Below, one piece after another: positions 35,144 to 38,025 of a stretch of 38,025 bases of DNA. The position numbers and the translations under genes are program-made. This stretch comes from Bacteroidota bacterium (GTDB taxonomy: Bacteria; Bacteroidota; Bacteroidia; Chitinophagales; Chitinophagaceae). The notes under the pieces were generated by a model, which was not told where the DNA came from, searched no databases, and saw only the letters and a list, made by a program, of their open reading frames with translations. Position 1 is the stretch's first letter. Every line of letters begins with the position of its first letter. The DNA is taken from positions 1 to 38,025 of the forward strand of contig JAFDXY010000024.1 in assembly GCA_018267725.1 (NCBI GenBank), given 5' to 3'.

Positions 35144-36928
35144 TTAGTTTAATTTTAATTTTTTGTCTGTTTGGCTTAAAATATAACACCAATAACGGCT
35201 CCAGTGTACATTACCATTATCCAACCCTTTTAATAAAGTTTTTGTGCGTTTATCATTATCTTGTAATTGAATATGTTTCATCCACATTTCAAAAGGAAAT
35301 ATAAAGCCTTGCTTAGGCCTGTTCCAAATTGCTTCGGGCAATTCATTTTTAAACGCTTTAATTAAAAGATGTTTTATTTGATTAGCATTATACCGAACTT
35401 CTGGCACAATTGAATATACAAGGTTCATCAAATCTTTATCTAAAAAAGGGACACGCACTTCTAAGCTATGCCACATACTCATATAATCAGTATCTTTTAA
35501 CAACTGATTTTGCATATATAAATTTGTTTCTATATAGCTTACCTTTTCTAATGGAATAAGTTTTTCAGTAAACAATGGCAACCGAGCATCATCAATTAAG
35601 TTATACAATTCTCTTTCAGTGCAATCTAATAACTGTGCAATTTGAGCTGGCACAAAAAATCCGCGATTAAATAAATATTCACCCAAAGCATCTTTCAATT
35701 GCAAAAAATTAATTTTCTTTCTTCTATCATCAGGAAAAATATTGGCTACTTCAAACATAAACTCGGGTAACCAATTTACCATGCCCACAGTTTTTGTTCT
35801 ATTAAATGATTGATAACCTCCAAACAATTCATCGGCACCTAAACCGCTTAACACAGCAGTTAAACCATATTGCCTTGCATACTTGCAAATAAAATAAGAG
35901 TTAATGCCATCATTACTTGGCTGATCCATTGCATTAATAATATCGGGAATACTTTGTTTAAATTCATTTTCTGTTACCAAAAATGATTTATGTTGTGCTT
36001 TAGTTTTTTGTATAATGATGTTTTGATATTGCTTTTCTGAAAATTTTTCATTATCAAAAACAATAGATAATGTATGAAGATTATTATTAACAAAAGGTTG
36101 GGCAATTAAGGTAAGCAAACTTGAATCTATACCACCGCTTAAAAACAAACCAATTGGTGCATCAGAAATTAAATGTCGTTGAACTGCTTTTTGCAGCGTT
36201 TCTTTTATTAGAGATAAAGCTTCTTCTTCTTTATATATTGTATAATTATAATATAATTTATGAAAAGTTTCTTGTCTTGTGTGCCAAGTGTTTAAATCAA
36301 TTTCAAGAAAAGAGCCTTTTTGTAAAGGTTGAATATCTTGCAGCGTAGTTACGGGTTCAGGTAAATGACCAAAGAGAAGAAAATATTTTTTCCAATCTGT
36401 ATTTTCTTGCCAAGAAGGGTTAATAGTTTTAAAAGCTCTTACCTCTGAAGCAAAATATAATTCATTATTCTTTAAATAATAGTATAACGGTTTAATACCT
36501 GCATGATCTCTTGCAAGAATTAATTTATTAGTAAGTTTATCTAACAACACTAAAGCAAACATACCATTGAAGTGTTGAAAGCAATCTGTTCCCCATTCTA
36601 TATAAGCATAAATAATTACTTCTGTATCTGAAGAAGATTTAAAACTATAACCTTTAGCAAGCAGTTTATCTTTTATTTCTTGATAGTTATAAATTTCTCC
36701 ATTAAAAATAATTACAATGCGTTCTTCCTTATCCATCATTGGTTGAATACCTAACGGAGATAAATCAATCAATGCCAACCTTCTATGCCCAAATGCCAAA
36801 CCTAATTCTTCATTAATATATACGCCGCAACCATCAGGGCCGCCATGTTGCATACTATCACGCATTTGCGTAATAAGTGCCTCATTAGGTTTAATTTTTT
36901 TTGATATAATGCCCGCTATTCTACACAT
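35144..36928 (-). CDS. asnB: AsnB-type glutamine-dependent amidotransferase
   Basis: A 594-residue class II glutamine amidotransferase of the asparagine synthetase B family. Cys2 (after Met1 is removed) is the N-terminal nucleophile, with RRLALIDLS and FNGEIYNY (76-82) lining the glutaminase site. The synthetase domain has the ATP pyrophosphatase loop SGGIDSS (264-270) and SGLGADELFGGY, then VRVPFLD. Free asparagine synthesis is possible. Homologues such as WbpS sit in O-antigen loci and are thought to amidate sugar carboxylates, and the location inside this glycan operon supports that reading. It lies 24 bp after the partial GT gene. Confidence 0.9.
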   Translation of the reverse strand: MCRIAGIISKKIKPNEALITQMRDSMQHGGPDGCGVYINEELGLAFGHRRLALIDLSPLGIQPMMDKEERIVIIFNGEIYNYQEIKDKLLAKGYSFKSSSDTEVIIYAYIEWGTDCFQHFNGMFALVLLDKLTNKLILARDHAGIKPLYYYLKNNELYFASEVRAFKTINPSWQENTDWKKYFLLFGHLPEPVTTLQDIQPLQKGSFLEIDLNTWHTRQETFHKLYYNYTIYKEEEALSLIKETLQKAVQRHLISDAPIGLFLSGGIDSSLLTLIAQPFVNNNLHTLSIVFDNEKFSEKQYQNIIIQKTKAQHKSFLVTENEFKQSIPDIINAMDQPSNDGINSYFICKYARQYGLTAVLSGLGADELFGGYQSFNRTKTVGMVNWLPEFMFEVANIFPDDRRKKINFLQLKDALGEYLFNRGFFVPAQIAQLLDCTERELYNLIDDARLPLFTEKLIPLEKVSYIETNLYMQNQLLKDTDYMSMWHSLEVRVPFLDKDLMNLVYSIVPEVRYNANQIKHLLIKAFKNELPEAIWNRPKQGFIFPFEMWMKHIQLQDNDKRTKTLLKGLDNGNVHWSRYWCYILSQTDKKLKLN

Positions 36929-36952
36929 AATTTAAAACTACAAAAGATGTAA

Positions 36953-38025
36953 TTATTCAAAACAATTGTTTATTAATTTTATTAATTCATTATTGTAATG
37001 TTTCCAAGTATAAGCCTGTGCTTTAATTGTAGCATTTTTACCCATTACATTTATTGCATTTGTATTATTAACAAAATAGTTAATGCACTTTTTCAATTCA
37101 CTAATATTGCCTGTTTCTATAATAAATCCGCAACTATCATCAACAGCATCTTTAGCTCCCGTGTTATTAGAAATTATTACCGGCAAACCACAAGCCATTG
37201 CTTCTATAACTACTGCAGCCCAACTATCTAAATAGCTTGGTAAAACAAATACATCGGCTTGTTGCAATTCTTTAACCATATCTGCATGATGCAAATATTC
37301 TATATATTTTATATTTGAATAGTTGCTTTGCTTGTTTAATAGATGAGAAGCATCGCCTCTTGGGCCAACAACAATTAGTTCAACATTTTCATTTTCTAAT
37401 TGCTTCATTACAGTTATTAAATCTGCAATACCTTTTCTAAAAGTTACAATGCCAATAAATATTAAGCGTAATTTTTTATTGCTGAAATAGTTTTTTTTAG
37501 GTGAAAACAAGTTAGTATTAAACCCAAGGCTTGCTACTTTTACTTTACTTTCTTTAATGCCATTATTAATTAAAGTTTGTTTGGCAAAAGTTGAAAGCGT
37601 TAAAATACAATCTGCCTTATTGTACTCATTTTGTTTGATGATTGTAATTTTATCGAAAGTTTTTTTTTTACCAGAAATGGTTTCAAAAAAAGGGAATTGT
37701 TTTCTTAAATCAACAATAAAGTTTGCGTGTACTTGTGCTAAATCTAAAATTGTTTTTATACCCAATTGTTTAGCTACAGTAAAACTTTTTAAGCAACTTT
37801 TTTCATAACCAATAAAAATATCTGCAGTTTGCTTTTTTAATTTTCGGCTAACATAATTATCATGTATTCTATCTTCAATAAAACTCCACAATTCAATATC
37901 TCTAAAAATAAATCTTCCAAAAAATTTATATAAAGTGCCTACTGTATTAGTTTTAATAATTTCTGCAGGAATTGAAGTATCGGATTTTTTTAATAACTCA
38001 TTCTTTAATTTTTTATTAAAAGAAA
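36953..38025 (-). CDS. Glycosyltransferase family 4, partial (5' end beyond window)
   Basis: The minus-strand frame is open to the last base of the window: 44 further codons, reading about KKSDTSIPAEIIKTNTVGTLY, lie upstream of a TTG at 37891 that would otherwise look like a start. The gene therefore begins outside. Visible are at least 356 residues of a GT-B glycosyltransferase: the end of the acceptor domain (TADIFIGYEKSCLKSF), the donor domain opening RLIFIGIVTFRKGIADLI, HHADMVKELQQADVFVLPSY, and the E-X7-E region DSWAAVVIEAMACGLPVIISNNTGAKDAV. It belongs to the same operon as asnB, 24 bp downstream. Confidence 0.88.
   Translation of the reverse strand, partial: SFNKKLKNELLKKSDTSIPAEIIKTNTVGTLYKFFGRFIFRDIELWSFIEDRIHDNYVSRKLKKQTADIFIGYEKSCLKSFTVAKQLGIKTILDLAQVHANFIVDLRKQFPFFETISGKKKTFDKITIIKQNEYNKADCILTLSTFAKQTLINNGIKESKVKVASLGFNTNLFSPKKNYFSNKKLRLIFIGIVTFRKGIADLITVMKQLENENVELIVVGPRGDASHLLNKQSNYSNIKYIEYLHHADMVKELQQADVFVLPSYLDSWAAVVIEAMACGLPVIISNNTGAKDAVDDSCGFIIETGNISELKKCINYFVNNTNAINVMGKNATIKAQAYTWKHYNNELIKLINNCFE

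Noticed and set aside
37889..37891. TTG at 37891 as the true start of the last glycosyltransferase
   Set aside because: The frame remains open for 44 more codons to the window edge and an acceptor domain of a GT4 enzyme is still missing, so the gene is cut by the window.

Overview
This window comes from a low-GC member of the Bacteroidota, most likely the Chitinophagales/Chitinophagaceae. The evidence is a Bacteroidota-type 16S rRNA, promoters with the phylum's TAnnTTTG -7 box, a fused LpxC-FabZ protein, a fused E1 alpha-beta ketoacid dehydrogenase, and DUF4476 and DUF1573 proteins. No plasmid, phage, insertion sequence or CRISPR signature was seen.

Layout. 1-1380 is the 5' part of a 16S rRNA gene on the minus strand, running off the left edge. 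Behind it (1381-1890) lie its leader and three tandem promoters, each with TTTG-N19-TAnnTTTG. Next come truA, an unannotated two-hairpin small RNA candidate on the plus strand (about 2719-2791), a secreted DUF4476 protein and a secreted M1 aminopeptidase. A minus-strand lipid A block follows: lpxC-fabZ, lpxA and an orphan ABC ATPase. Then a secreted GH2 beta-galactosidase-type enzyme, a class I/II aminotransferase and two tandem DUF1573 proteins, all on the minus strand.

At 14.4-17.5 kb a helical-repeat protein and the fused E1 enzyme are transcribed to the right from two copies of the same 84-96 bp promoter region. A tRNA-Arg(CCG) follows.

At 17.9-24.2 kb is a five-gene plus-strand operon: TolC-like outer-membrane factor, lipoprotein adaptor, RND pump, a small PII-like/DUF3240-like cytoplasmic protein and a DUF2892 membrane protein. 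In front is a Crp/Fnr-type palindrome centred about 40 bp upstream of the predicted transcript start. The operon meets idi (isopentenyl-diphosphate isomerase) tail to tail, with stop codons overlapping by 3 bp.

From 24.8 kb to the right edge is one tightly packed minus-strand polysaccharide operon. It has three GT4 and one GT2 glycosyltransferases, an AsnB-type amidotransferase, a NodU/TobZ-type carbamoyltransferase, gmd and fcl (GDP-L-fucose), a WbpP-like epimerase, and rmlB, rmlC and rmlA, ending in a strong terminator. rmlD is absent from the window. The gene at the right edge is cut by the window, since its frame is open to the last base. The gene set implies a cell-surface glycan with fucose, a dTDP-6-deoxysugar and a UDP-HexNAc-derived sugar, possibly amidated and carbamoylated.
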